A stretch of 64,000 nt of DNA, from NCBI GenBank assembly GCA_003131315.1, contig PKUV01000158.1, positions 24,468-88,467 on the forward strand. The letters run 5' to 3'. The notes beneath the pieces were generated by a model, which worked only from the letters and a program-made list of their open reading frames with translations, was not told the DNA's origin and made no database searches. This DNA is from Acidobacteriaceae bacterium (lineage in GTDB: Bacteria > Acidobacteriota > Terriglobia > Terriglobales > Acidobacteriaceae). This document shows positions 63,623-64,000 of this stretch, piece after piece. Numbering within the stretch: the stretch's first letter is position 1; every line of letters begins with the position of its first letter. Made by a program: the position numbers and the translations under genes.

Positions 63623-63776
63623 AGTATCGTGTCCCGTAAATTCGCGACATGGGTTTGGGTTGTCATCCTGAGCGAAGCGAAGGATCTCGTGCATGGCGAA
63701 TTCAAATACACAGGTCCTTCGCTTCGCTCAGGATGACAGTGTGGATTTGTGCCGTGGACTTACGGGACACGACACT
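63623..63776. repeat. Nested inverted repeat containing a second GTCATCCTGAGCGAAGCGAAGG palindrome
   Basis: Outer AGTATCGTGTCCCGTAAATTC / GGACTTACGGGACACGACACT; inner 63662-63737 GTCATCCTGAGCGAAGCGAAGGA / GTCCTTCGCTTCGCTCAGGATGAC. Confidence 0.85.
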
Positions 63777-63785
63777 AGTCACGCG

Positions 63786-63915
63786 TTATCCAAACATCTC
63801 TTCAAATCTGGCTACGATGCTTGCCGGAAGTTCCTGCGCCTTACCCTTGAAACCCAAGTCGTGACCAGCGCCTTCCACTTTCATTAACTCGTTTTTGGCC
63901 GGGATTAGAGCATTT
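63786..63915 (-). pseudogene. Alpha/beta-hydrolase C-terminal fragment
   Basis: Minus-strand translation ...LIPAKNELMKVEGAGHDLGFKGKAQELPASIVARFEEMFG*; open reading without a start, abutting a transposase-like end. Confidence 0.55.
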
Positions 63916-63999
63916 TCATAGTTCCTGTAATGTTGGCATGGAGTGTCTGAACCAGGCTTGCGCGTTGTCGGCAGTGATGAGAGCGAGGGCTTCGGTGAT
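63916..63999 (-). mobile_element. Transposase C-terminus (IS630-like), extends beyond window
   Basis: Minus-strand translation ITEALALITADNAQAWFRHSMPTLQEL*; family call is tentative. Confidence 0.45.
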
Positions 64000-64000
64000 G

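Noticed and set aside
1-64000. tRNA or rRNA genes
   Set aside because: None recognised by eye; this needs tRNAscan-SE/Infernal to be certain.

Overview
The window reads as a chromosomal segment from an Acidobacteria-like (Terriglobia/Koribacter-type) genome. The taxon is inferred from gene content and repeat style and was not tested. Its core is a late flagellar/motility block at about 27.8-43.8 kb: motAB, flbD, flagellin, flaG, fliD, fliS, flgL, flgK, flgN, flgM, flgJ-like, flgI, flgH, flgA, flgG, flgF, cheX and cheY. Housekeeping genes include recQ, an HU protein, gluQRS, queD, queE, thyX-like, fabD-plsX-rpmF-DUF177, galE and rpsA. Secreted peptidases include a TldD/TldE-like pair, two M28, one S9 and one rhomboid. 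There are three toxin-antitoxin-like modules: Fic plus a small ORF, VapBC-like and HigBA. A well-supported fluoride riboswitch lies upstream of crcB-DUF190. sigma28 and sigma54 promoter candidates sit at expected flagellar positions. The most unusual signals are in non-coding DNA. (i) At least 11 palindromic arrays of 7- or 8-nt units, plus one single-arm array, start at or inside the stop codon or C-terminal codons of the preceding gene. (ii) A ~120-bp MITE-like element with 19-bp terminal inverted repeats sits in the TTCA loop of a larger REP-like palindrome; two filled sites and a homologous empty site occur in this window. (iii) Three tandem start-Glu-stop mini-ORFs precede an unlisted 59-aa ORF between flgM and flgN. 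(iv) Several remnants or frameshifted genes are present: transposase C-termini, a YVTN fragment, a hydrolase fragment, a pqqC-like fragment and a one-base frameshifted secreted protein. I found no CRISPR array, rRNA or tRNA by eye.
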